A stretch of DNA of 64,000 nucleotides from Microbacterium sp. LWH3-1.2 (GTDB lineage Bacteria > Actinomycetota > Actinomycetes > Actinomycetales > Microbacteriaceae), in the NCBI RefSeq assembly GCF_040675855.1, contig NZ_JBEGIK010000001.1:1364001-1428000 (forward strand), given 5' to 3'. Within the stretch, counting starts at the first letter, position 1. Every line of letters starts with the position of its first letter. The position numbers and the translations under genes were made by a program. Below, one piece after another: positions 49,927 to 58,691 of this stretch. The notes under the pieces are model-generated. The model made no database searches. It worked only from the letters and a program-made list of their open reading frames with translations, and was not told where the DNA came from.

Positions 49927-51120
49927 GTGGCTAAGGCCAAGTTCGAGCGCACCAAGCCGCACGTGAACATCGGAACGATCGGTCACGTCGACCACGGCAA
50001 GACCACGCTCACCGCCGCAATCTCGAAGGTGCTCGCCGACACGTACCCGTCGGCCACCAACGTGCAGCGCGACTTCGCGTCGATCGACTCGGCTCCCGAG
50101 GAGCGTCAGCGCGGTATCACGATCAACATCTCGCACGTCGAGTACGAGACCCCGAAGCGTCACTACGCCCACGTCGACGCCCCGGGTCACGCCGACTACA
50201 TCAAGAACATGATCACCGGTGCCGCTCAGATGGACGGCGCGATCCTCGTGGTCGCCGCCACCGACGGCCCGATGGCTCAGACGCGTGAGCACGTGCTGCT
50301 CGCCAAGCAGGTCGGCGTGCCCTACCTGCTCGTGGCGCTGAACAAGTCGGACATGGTCGACGACGAGGAGATCCTGGAGCTCGTCGAGCTCGAGGTTCGC
50401 GAGCTCCTCTCGTCGCAGGACTTCGACGGTGACAACGCTCCTGTCGTCCGCGTCTCGGGCCTCAAGGCTCTCGAGGGCGACGCCGAGTGGACCGCCAAGA
50501 TCCTCGAGCTCATGGAGGCGGTCGACGAGTCGATTCCCGACCCGGTGCGTGACAAGGACAAGCCGTTCCTCATGCCCATCGAGGACGTCTTCACCATCAC
50601 CGGCCGTGGCACGGTCGTCACGGGTCGCGCCGAGCGTGGCACGCTGGCCATCAACTCCGAGGTCGAGATCGTGGGTCTGCGCCCGACGCAGAAGACGATC
50701 GTCACCGGTATCGAGATGTTCCACAAGCAGCTCGACGAGGCCTGGGCCGGCGAGAACTGTGGTCTGCTCCTGCGCGGCACCAAGCGTGACGACGTCGAGC
50801 GCGGCCAGGTCGTCGTGAAGCCCGGTTCGGTCACCCCGCACACCAACTTCGAGGGCACGGCGTACATCCTGTCCAAGGAGGAGGGCGGCCGTCACAACCC
50901 GTTCTTCACGAACTACCGTCCGCAGTTCTACTTCCGCACCACCGACGTCACCGGCGTCATCACGCTGCCCGAGGGCACCGAGATGGTCATGCCCGGCGAC
51001 ACCACCGACATGACGGTCGAGCTGATCCAGCCGATCGCCATGGAGGAGGGCCTCGGCTACGCCATCCGTGAGGGTGGCCGCACCGTCGGCGCCGGCACGG
51101 TCACGAAGATCCTCAAGTAA
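49927..51120 (+). CDS. tuf: Elongation factor Tu
   Basis: 397 residues from GTG 49927 with GAGGAGG 6 bases upstream. G1 [14 protein letters not shown]; switch [25 protein letters not shown]4 NKSDMVDD. Domain II/III residues that contact kirromycin-type drugs look ordinary. It delivers aminoacyl-tRNA to the ribosome. Last gene of the str operon, followed by a strong terminator. Confidence 0.98.
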   Translation: MAKAKFERTKPHVNIGTIGHVDHGKTTLTAAISKVLADTYPSATNVQRDFASIDSAPEERQRGITINISHVEYETPKRHYAHVDAPGHADYIKNMITGAAQMDGAILVVAATDGPMAQTREHVLLAKQVGVPYLLVALNKSDMVDDEEILELVELEVRELLSSQDFDGDNAPVVRVSGLKALEGDAEWTAKILELMEAVDESIPDPVRDKDKPFLMPIEDVFTITGRGTVVTGRAERGTLAINSEVEIVGLRPTQKTIVTGIEMFHKQLDEAWAGENCGLLLRGTKRDDVERGQVVVKPGSVTPHTNFEGTAYILSKEEGGRHNPFFTNYRPQFYFRTTDVTGVITLPEGTEMVMPGDTTDMTVELIQPIAMEEGLGYAIREGGRTVGAGTVTKILK

Positions 51121-51139
51121 GGTTCTTCGCGCGATCTCC

Positions 51140-51175
51140 AGAGGGGGTCGGATCCGCAAGGGTCCGGCCCCCTCT
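51140..51175 (+). terminator. tuf terminator
   Basis: Sixteen-base arms (51140-51155 and 51160-51175, two G-T pairs) with a GCAA tetraloop, followed by TTCGTCG. It lies 19 bases after the tuf stop. Confidence 0.88.
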
Positions 51176-51186
51176 TTCGTCGTCCC

Positions 51187-51341
51187 CGTGTCGCGACCAT
51201 GCCCTTCGTGTCGCGACCATGCCCTTCGTGTCGCGACCATGCCTGGGCATCCTCGATGTAAAAGGGGCGCGGTCGCGGTGGAAGGGGCACGGTCGCGGTG
51301 GAAGGGGCGCGGTCGACAGAGAAGGGGCCCGGTGGCGTGGA
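51187..51341. repeat. Composite array of 20-base direct and inverted repeats
   Basis: Unit A, CGTGTCGCGACCATGCCCTT, is repeated at 51187, 51207 and 51227 (last copy incomplete). Unit B, AAGGGGCGCGGTCGCGGTGG and variants, follows at 51262, 51282, 51302 and 51322. The complement of B shares the core CGCGACCGYGCCCC-TT with A, so B is a diverged inverted form of A. Both have an exact 20-base period. No coding pattern is apparent. Confidence 0.9.
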
Positions 51342-51449
51342 GCACGGAGGCTCCTCCACAGGGGGGCGGGGCGACGGGACTGACGAGGAAGATTCCACGG
51401 ATGCTGCGTCCGGGCGGATCGCGGAAGCGCCGCCGGGAAGAGTGGGGCC

Positions 51450-52409
51450 ATGTCGCGAAGGAGTCGGACTGTCCGAGTCGTTCCGCGCCATGCGCATGGC
51501 GCCGGGGAGCCGGCGTTCGACGGCATGTCTCCGGATGACTTCACGCAGCTGCGACCTGGCGCCTACGTCCGTACGTCGGAGTGGGATGCCGTGTTCGCGG
51601 AGGAGCGGCTGCGGGCCCGGGCACGCGCTGTCGCGCGGCGCGCAACGGCGCCGGGAGCCGCGTTCTGCCGGATGACGGCAGTCGCATGCCACCGGCTCCC
51701 CGTCTACCGGTGGCGTTTCGACCGCGTGGACATGATCTGCGCGCGGCCGCATACGCGACGCAACGCGCGGGACGTGATCCGACATCAGGAACCGCTTCCC
51801 GAGCAGGACGTCGTCCTCATCGACGGCCTTCGCGTGACGTCGCTCGACCGTACGGTCTACGATGTGATCCGCACGGCGTCGATGGAGACCGCGCTCGTCG
51901 TATACGACGCAGCACTCCGGAAATGTGCGTGGAACGAAGCCACGCGTTCGTATGACGAAGCCAGGGCGGCGGGGTTCCGTGCGCTCGTCGACACGCGGAT
52001 CGTCCGCGGCGCCGGTGCCCGCGGCATCCGTCAAGCGCGCCTCCTCTCCGCGATCGGGGACGGGCGTGCGCAACTGCCCGGAGAGACCATCACCCGGCTC
52101 TGGCTGCTCCAGCTCGGCGTGGCCAAGCCCGAGCTCCAGCACCGCATCGGCTTCCCCGACGGCGCCTTCGCGCTGCTCGATCTTGCTTGGCCCGCATTGG
52201 GGCGGTGGGTCGAGTTCGACGGCGCCTTCAAGCTCACCGACGAGGACGTGATGGGCGGGCGCACCGCCGACGACGTGCGCGCAGATCAGCAGAGCCGTGA
52301 AGACCGCGTACGGCGGCTGACCGGGTGGCGATGCGATCGCCACGGATTCGAGCGGATGCTGAGCATCGACGCATTCGCGGAGTACCTTCGCTCGATCGGG
52401 CTGCTGTGA
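51450..52409 (+). CDS. AbiEi-antitoxin/DUF559-like protein
   Basis: 319 residues. The middle part ([47 protein letters not shown]) follows the pattern of actinobacterial AbiEi-type antitoxin-like proteins. The C-terminal ~100 residues ([21 protein letters not shown]...[21 protein letters not shown]) resemble the Vsr/DUF559 endonuclease fold: VEFDGxxK in place of the usual [VI]E-x-D-G, then R-E-x-x-R. No AbiEii-type nucleotidyltransferase partner lies nearby. Start ATG 51450 with GAAGAG upstream. It could be a solitary regulator or a nuclease; function uncertain. It uses a few rarer codons than neighbours (AAA, GCA, CGT). Confidence 0.75.
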   Translation: MSRRSRTVRVVPRHAHGAGEPAFDGMSPDDFTQLRPGAYVRTSEWDAVFAEERLRARARAVARRATAPGAAFCRMTAVACHRLPVYRWRFDRVDMICARPHTRRNARDVIRHQEPLPEQDVVLIDGLRVTSLDRTVYDVIRTASMETALVVYDAALRKCAWNEATRSYDEARAAGFRALVDTRIVRGAGARGIRQARLLSAIGDGRAQLPGETITRLWLLQLGVAKPELQHRIGFPDGAFALLDLAWPALGRWVEFDGAFKLTDEDVMGGRTADDVRADQQSREDRVRRLTGWRCDRHGFERMLSIDAFAEYLRSIGLL

Positions 52410-52537
52410 AACCCTCATCGGGGAAGGGGCGCCCGCTGCGCGTCCCCTGCTCACGGAGGAGGGGTTCCGCCGCAGCATCCGTCCCGACATGATGGGTGTG
52501 GTGTCGCCCCGCGGTAGGGGTGTGCGAAGGAGAGAGC

Positions 52538-52756
52538 ATGGGCGGTTTCGACGACCTCGTCAACCAGGGCAAGGACCTGTATGCGCAGAACAAGGACAAG
52601 ATCGGCGAGTTCCTGAAGTCCGAGCAGGCCGAGGACATCAGCGACAAGGTGCTCGATGGCGCCTCGGATCTCGCCAAGAAGGTCGTGCCCGAGGAGCACC
52701 ACGGAACGGTCGACGACGTCCGCGGGAACGTCGACGGAGCAGTCGGCAACCAGTAG
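52538..52756 (+). CDS. Rv0909/MT0933-type antitoxin-like small protein
   Basis: 72 residues (MGGFDDLVNQGKDLYAQNKDKIGEFL..., ending VRGNVDGAVGNQ), a charged, Lys/Asp-rich helical protein of the MT0933 antitoxin-like family. AAGGAGAGA lies 6 bases upstream of ATG 52538. In Mycobacterium the family is paired with a toxin gene (Rv0910-like SRPBCC). Here no toxin is adjacent and a terminator follows immediately, so the protein may have another role (stress-induced, CsbD-like in composition). Confidence 0.75.
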   Translation: MGGFDDLVNQGKDLYAQNKDKIGEFLKSEQAEDISDKVLDGASDLAKKVVPEEHHGTVDDVRGNVDGAVGNQ

Positions 52757-52774
52757 CGGCGGAATCATCGACAG

Positions 52775-52798
52775 GCGGCCCGGGGCGACCCGGGCCGC
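52775..52798 (+). terminator. Terminator after antitoxin-like gene
   Basis: Perfect 10-base arms GCGGCCCGGG and CCCGGGCCGC with a GCGA loop, followed by TTCTTCGTT. Confidence 0.88.
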
Positions 52799-52852
52799 TT
52801 CTTCGTTCCCTCAGGAGATGCGCGCGAGAGCCCGCAGTTTCCGCGCGGGTTC

Positions 52853-52881
52853 TTGACGCGCGGCGGTGTCGCGAATACGTT
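52853..52881 (+). promoter_or_regulatory. Promoter of LPATG surface-protein gene
   Basis: TTGACG (52853-52858), a 17-base spacer, TACGTT (52876-52881). Predicted start near 52888, leaving a leader of about 140 bases with three TTGGGGA/CTGGGGA-like repeats (52911-52948). Confidence 0.75.
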
Positions 52882-53029
52882 TGGCGGCGGGAACACGCTT
52901 CGGCTCGTGTTTGGGGAGAACGCCGAACCATTTGGGGATCATCTGGGGACGCCTACTTCGCTGGCCGTTGCGTGCTGGGAGGGGCTCCATCTGGGGCACC
53001 CTGTGTCGTTGCGACCAAGGGTGAAGGAA

Positions 53030-56000
53030 ATGTTCAGTCGTACTTTCGTGCGCGCCTCGAAGTCTGAGGGTCTGCGCAGCCGCATGCGTCAGGAGCGGAA
53101 TCAGGAGCGCAGGATCGCGCTGCAGAACCGCTGGTATGTGGGAGGACTCGCGGCCATCGTCGCGAGTTCTCTTGTGTTCTCGGGGATGTCCCCCGCGTCG
53201 GCGGAGGAGGTGACCACAGATCCCGCCGCCACGACAGAGGCGACGACCGATACGACAGCGACGGATGCTGCGACTCCGCCGCCTGCCGAGGAGCCGGTCG
53301 CGGAAGAGCCGGCCGCGGAAGAGCCGGCCGCGGAAGAGCCGGCCGCGGAAGAGCCGGCCGCGGAAGAGCCGGCAGCCGAAGAGCCCGCGGCTCCCGTCGA
53401 GGAGCAGAAGGCCGAAGAGCCCGCCACCGAGGAGCTGGCCGCTCCGGTCGCCGCGCTTGCCGCGCCCACGGAGGAGGACGTCGTGGCACTGGCGTGTCCG
53501 CCGCTCTTCTACGGTTTCGAGATCGACGGTGACCGGCCGGTCAACTGTGGTGGCCAGGACTGGGACAGCGTGCCCGACGCGAGCACGAACAGCCACGGTC
53601 CGTACAAGACCACCAACGACAACACCGACCCGTCGACGTGGTACGCCGCGGGAAGCCCGTCGCAGCACGCCACGATCCTCAACGCGCAGGCGTGGTCCAC
53701 GACCGTGGGTGGCGACCCGATCCTGTTCGCGGCCTGGGATCGCGCCAGCGGCACCGGATCCTCCGGGTTCATCATCGAGATCACCAAGGCTCCGACGCGC
53801 TCCGGTGGTGAGGGCAACGTGCCCCAGCCGGACCGCTCGCTCGGCGGCACGGTCTTCTTCCTCGACCAGAGTGGCAACGACGGGACCATCCTCCGCGGCG
53901 TGTGCACGTACACCGATACCGCCTCGTACCCGGGCACCTGCCTCACGAGCAACTTCCCGGCGAACAGCTTCATGGGTCTCACCAACGCCGACGGCACGTT
54001 CGTGGAGGTCGGGCTCAACCTCGCTCTGCTCGCGAACGTGAAGCCCGGTTGCCCGCCGTCGCTCGGCTCGGCCGTCTACATCCGCTCGTTCACGGGTAAC
54101 AACAACGAGCTCGGCGGCAACATCCAGGCGTGGGCCGGCCCGCTGACGATCACCCCGCCGTCGACGTGTGTGCCGCTGACCGCGACCAAGACCGCTGTCC
54201 CGTCCTTCGTGCGCGACTACGACTGGCAGATCGAGAAGACGGTCGACCCCGCGAGCGCCACCGTGCGCCCCGGTGAGAACGCGACGTTCGACTACACCGT
54301 CACGGTCACTCCCTCGGCGCCGATCGACTCGGGCTACACCGTCAAGGGCGTGATCACGGTCACCAACACCAACCCGATCGATGTGCCGATCACCGGGGTC
54401 ACGGACTCGATTCCCGGCGCACAGTGCACGATCACGACCCCGCAGCTGCCGACGGTGCCGAAGAACGGCGGCACCGCGCAGGTCGAGTACAGCTGCACAC
54501 TGCCCTCGGGAACGGCCGGCACGAACACGGCGACCGTGACCTGGGACTCGTCGGCGATCCCCGCCGGTTCGACGAATGCGACCGCGGACTTCACCTTCGC
54601 GGGCGTGGCGCCGAGCACGACGACGGATGCCTCGGTGACCGTGTCCGACACGGCCCCCGAGTTCGACGGGCCGGTGGTGGTGACCAAGCTCGACGGCCCC
54701 ACGGTCTTCGAGTACTCGCGTGACCTCGGCGACGATGTCGCAGCCGGCGCATGCAAGGAGTACGACAACACCGCGACCATCGCCCAGACGAGGACCCAGC
54801 CGGAGCTCTCCGACAGCGCCACCGTCGAGGTCTGCACCGGTGAGAACCTGACCATCGAGAAGAACGTCGTGGTGAGCCTGACGCGGACGTACGCGTGGGA
54901 CATCGACAAGAGCGTCGATGAGACGCTCCGGACGGTCGACGAGAACGGCCAGGCGACCTTCGAGTACACCGTCGAGGTGACTCCGGGTGCCGCGACCGAC
55001 TCCGACTGGGCGATGGAGGGTGAGATCGACGTCTCCAACCCGAACAACGAGGACGTGACAGCGACCGTGACCGACGTGCCGTCGTTCGAAGGCGCCTCGT
55101 GCACGGTGACCGATGGCGTCGATGCGACGATCCCTGCGAACTCGACCATGACATTCGAGTACACCTGCAGCTTCTCGGAGGACGGCCCGTTCATCACGGG
55201 GTCCAACAAGGCGACGGTGACGTGGGACGCCGACGAGGCGTCGAGTCCCGACTCGAGCGCCGAGTACACCGCGCAGATCACCGAGGCCGACTGGGACATG
55301 ACCCTCGTCAACGACACCATCACGGTGATCGACGACATGACCGACCCGGAGAACCCGGTCGAGCTCGGCACCGCGAACTGGGCCGACGGCCCGCGGGAGT
55401 TCACGTACGAGCTGACGCTCGACGGCACGCCGGGCACCTGCGTCGACTACACGAACACCGCGTGGATCGAGGAGACGGGGGAGCGGGCGGACGAGACCGT
55501 CACGGTCTGCGACTACCAGGACCTCATCGTCAGCAAGTCGGCTGAGGGTTCGTTCGACCGCGACTACAACTGGACGATCACCAAGACGGTGGACCACACC
55601 TCCGCCACGGTGGGCGCCGGTGCGTCGGCGACCTTCGCGTACACCGTGACCGTCACGCCGACGGCGGCCATGGACTCGAACTTCGCGGTATGGGGCAGCA
55701 TCTCGGTCACCAACCCGAACGACGTGGACGTGGCCATCACCCTCGAGGACGCTCTGCCGGGCGGGGAGTGCGAGGTCGGCGGGACCGACGACCTCATGAT
55801 CCCGGCCGGTGCGACGGTCGAGTTCCCGTACGAGTGCACCCTGGCCGACGCGACCGCCGAGACGGCCGTGACGAACCCGGTGGACATCACATGGGACGCC
55901 GAGGAGCTGCTCGGCACCTCGGGTGCCGCCCAGGCGACCGCCGACGTGGACTTCGCGGAGGTGACGCCGGTGACGACGGACGCCACCGCGACCGTATCGG

Positions 56001-56326
56001 ACACCTCGGCGGAGTTCGGCGGCGAGGTCGTGCTCGACGCGGTCGACGGCGAGAAGGTCTTCACGTACTCGCGTGACCTGTCGACGGTCGACGGCGCGTG
56101 CGCGAAGCACCCGAACACGGCCACGGTCGCCCCGTCGGACGACGAACCCGTCTCGGCGTCGCAGTCGGTCGAGGTGTGCCCTGCGGCGCAGCCGCCGCTG
56201 CCGGCGACCGGTGGCGGACAGGTGCCGCCGCTCCTGGTCCTGCTCAGCGTGCTCGCCCTGCTCGGAGGCACGACGATGCTGATCGTCGCCCGCCGCCGTC
56301 GCGGAGAGGCCAAGGCGACCCTCTGA
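53030..56326 (+). CDS. LPxTG-anchored surface protein with DUF11-like repeats
   Basis: 1098 residues. A long signal peptide (basic N-region RQERNQERRIALQNRW, core YVGGLAAIVASSLVFSG, cleavage near SPASA) is followed by a Thr/Ala-rich segment and seven EEPAA-type pentapeptides. A globular domain (about 155-380, ALACPPLFYGFEIDGDRPVNCGG) comes next, then three tandem ~240-residue DUF11/Ig-like modules, each opening with [FTR]-x-W-x-I-[ED]-K-x-V-D and containing paired Cys. The end is LPATGGG, a membrane helix (LLVLLSVLALLGGTTMLIVA) and RRRRGE, a class D/E-like sortase signal. ATG 53030 with GAAGGA upstream. No sortase gene is in the window. Confidence 0.88.
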   Translation: MFSRTFVRASKSEGLRSRMRQERNQERRIALQNRWYVGGLAAIVASSLVFSGMSPASAEEVTTDPAATTEATTDTTATDAATPPPAEEPVAEEPAAEEPAAEEPAAEEPAAEEPAAEEPAAPVEEQKAEEPATEELAAPVAALAAPTEEDVVALACPPLFYGFEIDGDRPVNCGGQDWDSVPDASTNSHGPYKTTNDNTDPSTWYAAGSPSQHATILNAQAWSTTVGGDPILFAAWDRASGTGSSGFIIEITKAPTRSGGEGNVPQPDRSLGGTVFFLDQSGNDGTILRGVCTYTDTASYPGTCLTSNFPANSFMGLTNADGTFVEVGLNLALLANVKPGCPPSLGSAVYIRSFTGNNNELGGNIQAWAGPLTITPPSTCVPLTATKTAVPSFVRDYDWQIEKTVDPASATVRPGENATFDYTVTVTPSAPIDSGYTVKGVITVTNTNPIDVPITGVTDSIPGAQCTITTPQLPTVPKNGGTAQVEYSCTLPSGTAGTNTATVTWDSSAIPAGSTNATADFTFAGVAPSTTTDASVTVSDTAPEFDGPVVVTKLDGPTVFEYSRDLGDDVAAGACKEYDNTATIAQTRTQPELSDSATVEVCTGENLTIEKNVVVSLTRTYAWDIDKSVDETLRTVDENGQATFEYTVEVTPGAATDSDWAMEGEIDVSNPNNEDVTATVTDVPSFEGASCTVTDGVDATIPANSTMTFEYTCSFSEDGPFITGSNKATVTWDADEASSPDSSAEYTAQITEADWDMTLVNDTITVIDDMTDPENPVELGTANWADGPREFTYELTLDGTPGTCVDYTNTAWIEETGERADETVTVCDYQDLIVSKSAEGSFDRDYNWTITKTVDHTSATVGAGASATFAYTVTVTPTAAMDSNFAVWGSISVTNPNDVDVAITLEDALPGGECEVGGTDDLMIPAGATVEFPYECTLADATAETAVTNPVDITWDAEELLGTSGAAQATADVDFAEVTPVTTDATATVSDTSAEFGGEVVLDAVDGEKVFTYSRDLSTVDGACAKHPNTATVAPSDDEPVSASQSVEVCPAAQPPLPATGGGQVPPLLVLLSVLALLGGTTMLIVARRRRGEAKATL
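53288..53392 (+). repeat. 15-base coding repeat (EEPAA pentapeptides)
   Basis: Seven head-to-tail 15-base units based on GAAGAGCCGGCCGCG; units 2-5 are identical. They encode a Glu-Glu-Pro-Ala-Ala wall-spanning stalk and are prone to slippage, so the copy number may vary between strains. Confidence 0.93.
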
Positions 56327-56402
56327 ACGTGAGAGAGAGCGGGAGCGCTCCGAGGCCCGCTCTCTCCCACACGATTCCGGCCGCGTGAGCGGAAAGGACG
56401 CT

Positions 56403-56435
56403 CGAGCCCCTCGCACCCCAAAGGCGAGGGGCTCG
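56403..56435 (+). terminator. Terminator after LPATG surface-protein gene
   Basis: Twelve-base arms CGAGCCCCTCGC and GCGAGGGGCTCG with a 9-base loop, followed by TTCGT. Confidence 0.82.
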
Positions 56436-56705
56436 TTCGTGCGCCGGGGAGGGACGGATTCCGCGACCCGCAGCATCCGTCCCGCGCGCCGATTTCGCGC
56501 ATCCGGGCGTGTCGCGATAGCCTGCACGAACGGCGGTTCTCCGCCCGTTCCGCAACCTTCGGGAAGGACGCGGAACCGGATCCCATTCGGCCCGAACCGC
56601 GTGGAGTCCGACACCCGTTCCCCCCGACGGGTGGGTGGTGCGCCCTGCGCATCGAAGGAACGCGGTACCCCCGTGCCGCAGCAGTGACGACGTGCCCCCG
56701 CACGT

Positions 56706-56826
56706 CGCTGGGATCTACGGCGCGCCCTGCGCGTCGCTGGGAAGTACGGCGTGCCTCGATGGTGCGCCGCTGGGATGACGGTGCGCCTCGGCGCACCGCT
56801 GGGACGGCGCCGTGCGCCGAAAAAGG
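56706..56826 (+). repeat. Degenerate ~30-base tandem repeat upstream of LAATG gene
   Basis: Four units each begin CGCTGGGA (56706, 56735, 56768, 56797) and continue to ACGGYGYGCC-like sequence; spacings are 29, 33 and 29. The array ends just before the SD of the next gene, so it probably forms part of its leader. Confidence 0.75.
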
Positions 56827-56837
56827 GGAGGACCACT

Positions 56838-57899
56838 GTGTCTGCAGTGCGCAAGCGAACATTCAAGGCACTGGCTGGGGCGCTGGTCGCCGCCGCCCTC
56901 GTGGTGGCACCGCTGGTGACCGCCGGAGCGTCCGCTGAGGAGGCGCCCGCCACCTGGCCGGCCGAGACCGTCGGCGAGAAGGGTGAGCTGGTCGAGTGGA
57001 CGCCGGAGACGAACCACACCGACTACTGGGAACAGGAGTATCCGAACGCCATCAAGTGCTACTCGAGCGACGGGAACACCGACCACGGCGAGATCACGGA
57101 CGACGGCAAGACCGTGACGCTCAATGAGTACGACCCGTCGTGGCCGGGCGACCACTGGGAGCTGCTCGTCATCAAGGCGGGCAACCTGTGGAACAGCGTG
57201 ATCGAGAACCCGGAGGCCGGGGTCGCGTACGCCTCGCCGCCCAACAGCGGCGGCCAGCAGGCGAACGTCTCGCACTGGATCGTCTGCAAGGGCGAGACGC
57301 CCGAGCAGCCGAAGGACAAGGTCACCGAGAGCAAGCAGTCGACCACCGATTGCGGTGAAGACGTCGTGGTCACCGTCACCACCACCACGACCACGCCCTA
57401 CAAGTGGGACGCCGAGGCGGACGAGTGGGTCCTCGACGAGGCCAACGCGAAGACGGAGGAGAAGCGCGAGACCCGCGCGCTGACCGAGGAGGAATGGGCG
57501 GACTGCAACCCGACCACGACCAAGACCACCTACGGCGAGTGGGCCGACGGTGAGTGGGAGTGCGGCGACACGAGTGTGACGCAGACGCGCGAGGTCTACA
57601 CCACCGTCTACCACGGCGAGGTCGCGGAGCCGACCGTCACGACGACGCAGACGCAGACCCGCGAGCTCACGGCCGAGGAGTCCGAGAAGGACTGCGAGCC
57701 GACCCCGACCCCGACCCCGACGCCGACTGAGACGCCCGTCGTGCCGGCGACGCCGGCATCCACCGATCCGGGAGCCCTCGCGGCCACGGGTGGCGGCATC
57801 AGCCCGATGTTCGCGGTCGCCGGTGGCGCGGTGCTGTTCGCCGGCGTGTCGGCCGTCGCGTTCGCCGCCTACCGTCGCCGTCAGGTCAGCGCGGAGTAA
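56838..57899 (+). CDS. LAATG-anchored cell-wall protein
   Basis: 353 residues from GTG 56838 with GGGGAGGA upstream. Signal peptide: VSAVRKRTFKAL, core AGALVAAALVVAPLVTAG, cleavage near ASA. The mature part is Thr/Glu/Trp-rich with two related halves (EKRETRALTEEEWADCNPTTTKT and TQTRELTAEESEKDCEPTPTP), then a Pro-Thr stalk. It ends ALAATGGG, a membrane helix (MFAVAGGAVLFAGVSAVAFAAY) and RRRQ. LAxTG is the motif of class E sortases, unlike the LPATG of the upstream gene. Ligand unknown. A strong terminator follows. Confidence 0.85.
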   Translation: MSAVRKRTFKALAGALVAAALVVAPLVTAGASAEEAPATWPAETVGEKGELVEWTPETNHTDYWEQEYPNAIKCYSSDGNTDHGEITDDGKTVTLNEYDPSWPGDHWELLVIKAGNLWNSVIENPEAGVAYASPPNSGGQQANVSHWIVCKGETPEQPKDKVTESKQSTTDCGEDVVVTVTTTTTTPYKWDAEADEWVLDEANAKTEEKRETRALTEEEWADCNPTTTKTTYGEWADGEWECGDTSVTQTREVYTTVYHGEVAEPTVTTTQTQTRELTAEESEKDCEPTPTPTPTPTETPVVPATPASTDPGALAATGGGISPMFAVAGGAVLFAGVSAVAFAAYRRRQVSAE

Positions 57900-57919
57900 C
57901 ACCGCACAGATAGGAAGAG

Positions 57920-57948
57920 AGGGCGGTCGCGCGCGGCGCGGCCGCCCT
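57920..57948 (+). terminator. Terminator after LAATG surface-protein gene
   Basis: Thirteen-base arms (57920-57932, 57936-57948; one T-G pair) with a 3-base loop and TTTCG after it. Confidence 0.85.
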
Positions 57949-57990
57949 TTCGCCTGGGTGCGCAGCATCCGTTCCCGTCCGCTGCTGAGA

Positions 57991-58042
57991 AACGCCCGAG
58001 CGTACCCGCGTCGCGACACGCCCGAGTTTGCGACACGCCCGG
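57991..58042 (+). repeat. Triplicated ACGCCCGRG at the S10 promoter
   Basis: ACGCCCGAG or ACGCCCGGG occurs at about 57992, 58018 and 58034; the last two belong to a longer direct repeat GCGACACGCCCG that overlaps the -35. It may be a regulator site or a duplication of promoter sequence. Confidence 0.6.
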
Positions 58043-58056
58043 GCTGCACGTAGACT
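58028..58056 (+). promoter_or_regulatory. S10 operon promoter
   Basis: TTGCGA (58028-58033), a 17-base spacer, TAGACT (58051-58056). Predicted start near 58063. Confidence 0.78.
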
Positions 58057-58062
58057 AGTGAG

Positions 58063-58374
58063 GTTCCACATTCCGACGCCCCTCTTGGCGTGCGTCGGAT
58101 CACTGCCAGGGCAGTGCATAGGCAGCGCGACGCGCAGGGTCCTAGGCCGCGGGCAGCAGAACCACCACATCATGAATCCACCTCGGGCGGAGCGTTGCTT
58201 CGCGCGCGGGGGAGGACGGATGCCGGGACGCGGCGCTTCGGCGCGGCACCCGGGTTGACAGCAGAACAGCGGTGCAGCACGCACTGCGTAAGCGGTGCAG
58301 AAGTGCCATGGCGCTTTGCGCCACGTGCGTCCAATGCCACAGGGGTATGACGCGAGAAAGAGAGTGAGCAGACA
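58063..58374 (+). promoter_or_regulatory. Long S10 operon leader
   Basis: About 310 non-coding bases before rpsJ. It holds several small hairpins, for example TGGCGC-TTT-GCGCCA at about 58310, and one ACGGATGCCG motif at 58214. The length suggests a control leader, comparable in role to the L4-binding leader of other bacteria, but I cannot match its fold. Confidence 0.45.
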
Positions 58375-58683
58375 ATGGCGGGACAGAAGATCCGCATTCG
58401 CCTGAAGTCGTACGACCACGAGGTCATCGACTCGTCGGCGCGCAAGATCGTCGACACCGTGACCCGTGCGGGCGCGACGGTCGTGGGCCCCGTGCCCCTT
58501 CCGACGGAGAAGAACGTGATCGCCGTGATCCGTTCTCCCCACAAGTACAAGGACAGCCGCGAGCACTTCGAGATGCGCACCCACAAGCGTCTGATCGACA
58601 TCATCGATCCGACGCCCAAGGCTGTCGATTCGCTCATGCGCCTCGACCTCCCGGCCGATGTCAACATCGAGATCAAGCTCTGA
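58375..58683 (+). CDS. rpsJ: 30S ribosomal protein S10
   Basis: 102 residues ([29 protein letters not shown]...). Standard length and sequence, including the [13 protein letters not shown] loop. S10 is in the 30S head and is also NusE, the partner of NusB in antitermination. First gene of the S10 operon; a GAGAGTGAG sequence provides the SD. rplC follows after 8 bases. Confidence 0.98.
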   Translation: MAGQKIRIRLKSYDHEVIDSSARKIVDTVTRAGATVVGPVPLPTEKNVIAVIRSPHKYKDSREHFEMRTHKRLIDIIDPTPKAVDSLMRLDLPADVNIEIKL

Positions 58684-58691
58684 GGTTCGAC

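Larger units (their letters stand above)
56327..56837. other. 511-base gap between the two surface-protein genes
   Basis: It contains a hairpin right after the first gene (arms GAGAGAGCGGG 56333-56343 and complement 56356-56366), a second stronger hairpin (56403-56435), one CAGCATCCGT motif at 56471, and a degenerate tandem repeat from 56706. No gene is seen. Confidence 0.7.

Noticed and set aside
52853..53029. 59-residue N-terminal extension of the LPATG surface protein
   Set aside because: It lies over the -35/-10 promoter (52853-52881), its first codons have no SD, and it would bury the signal peptide.
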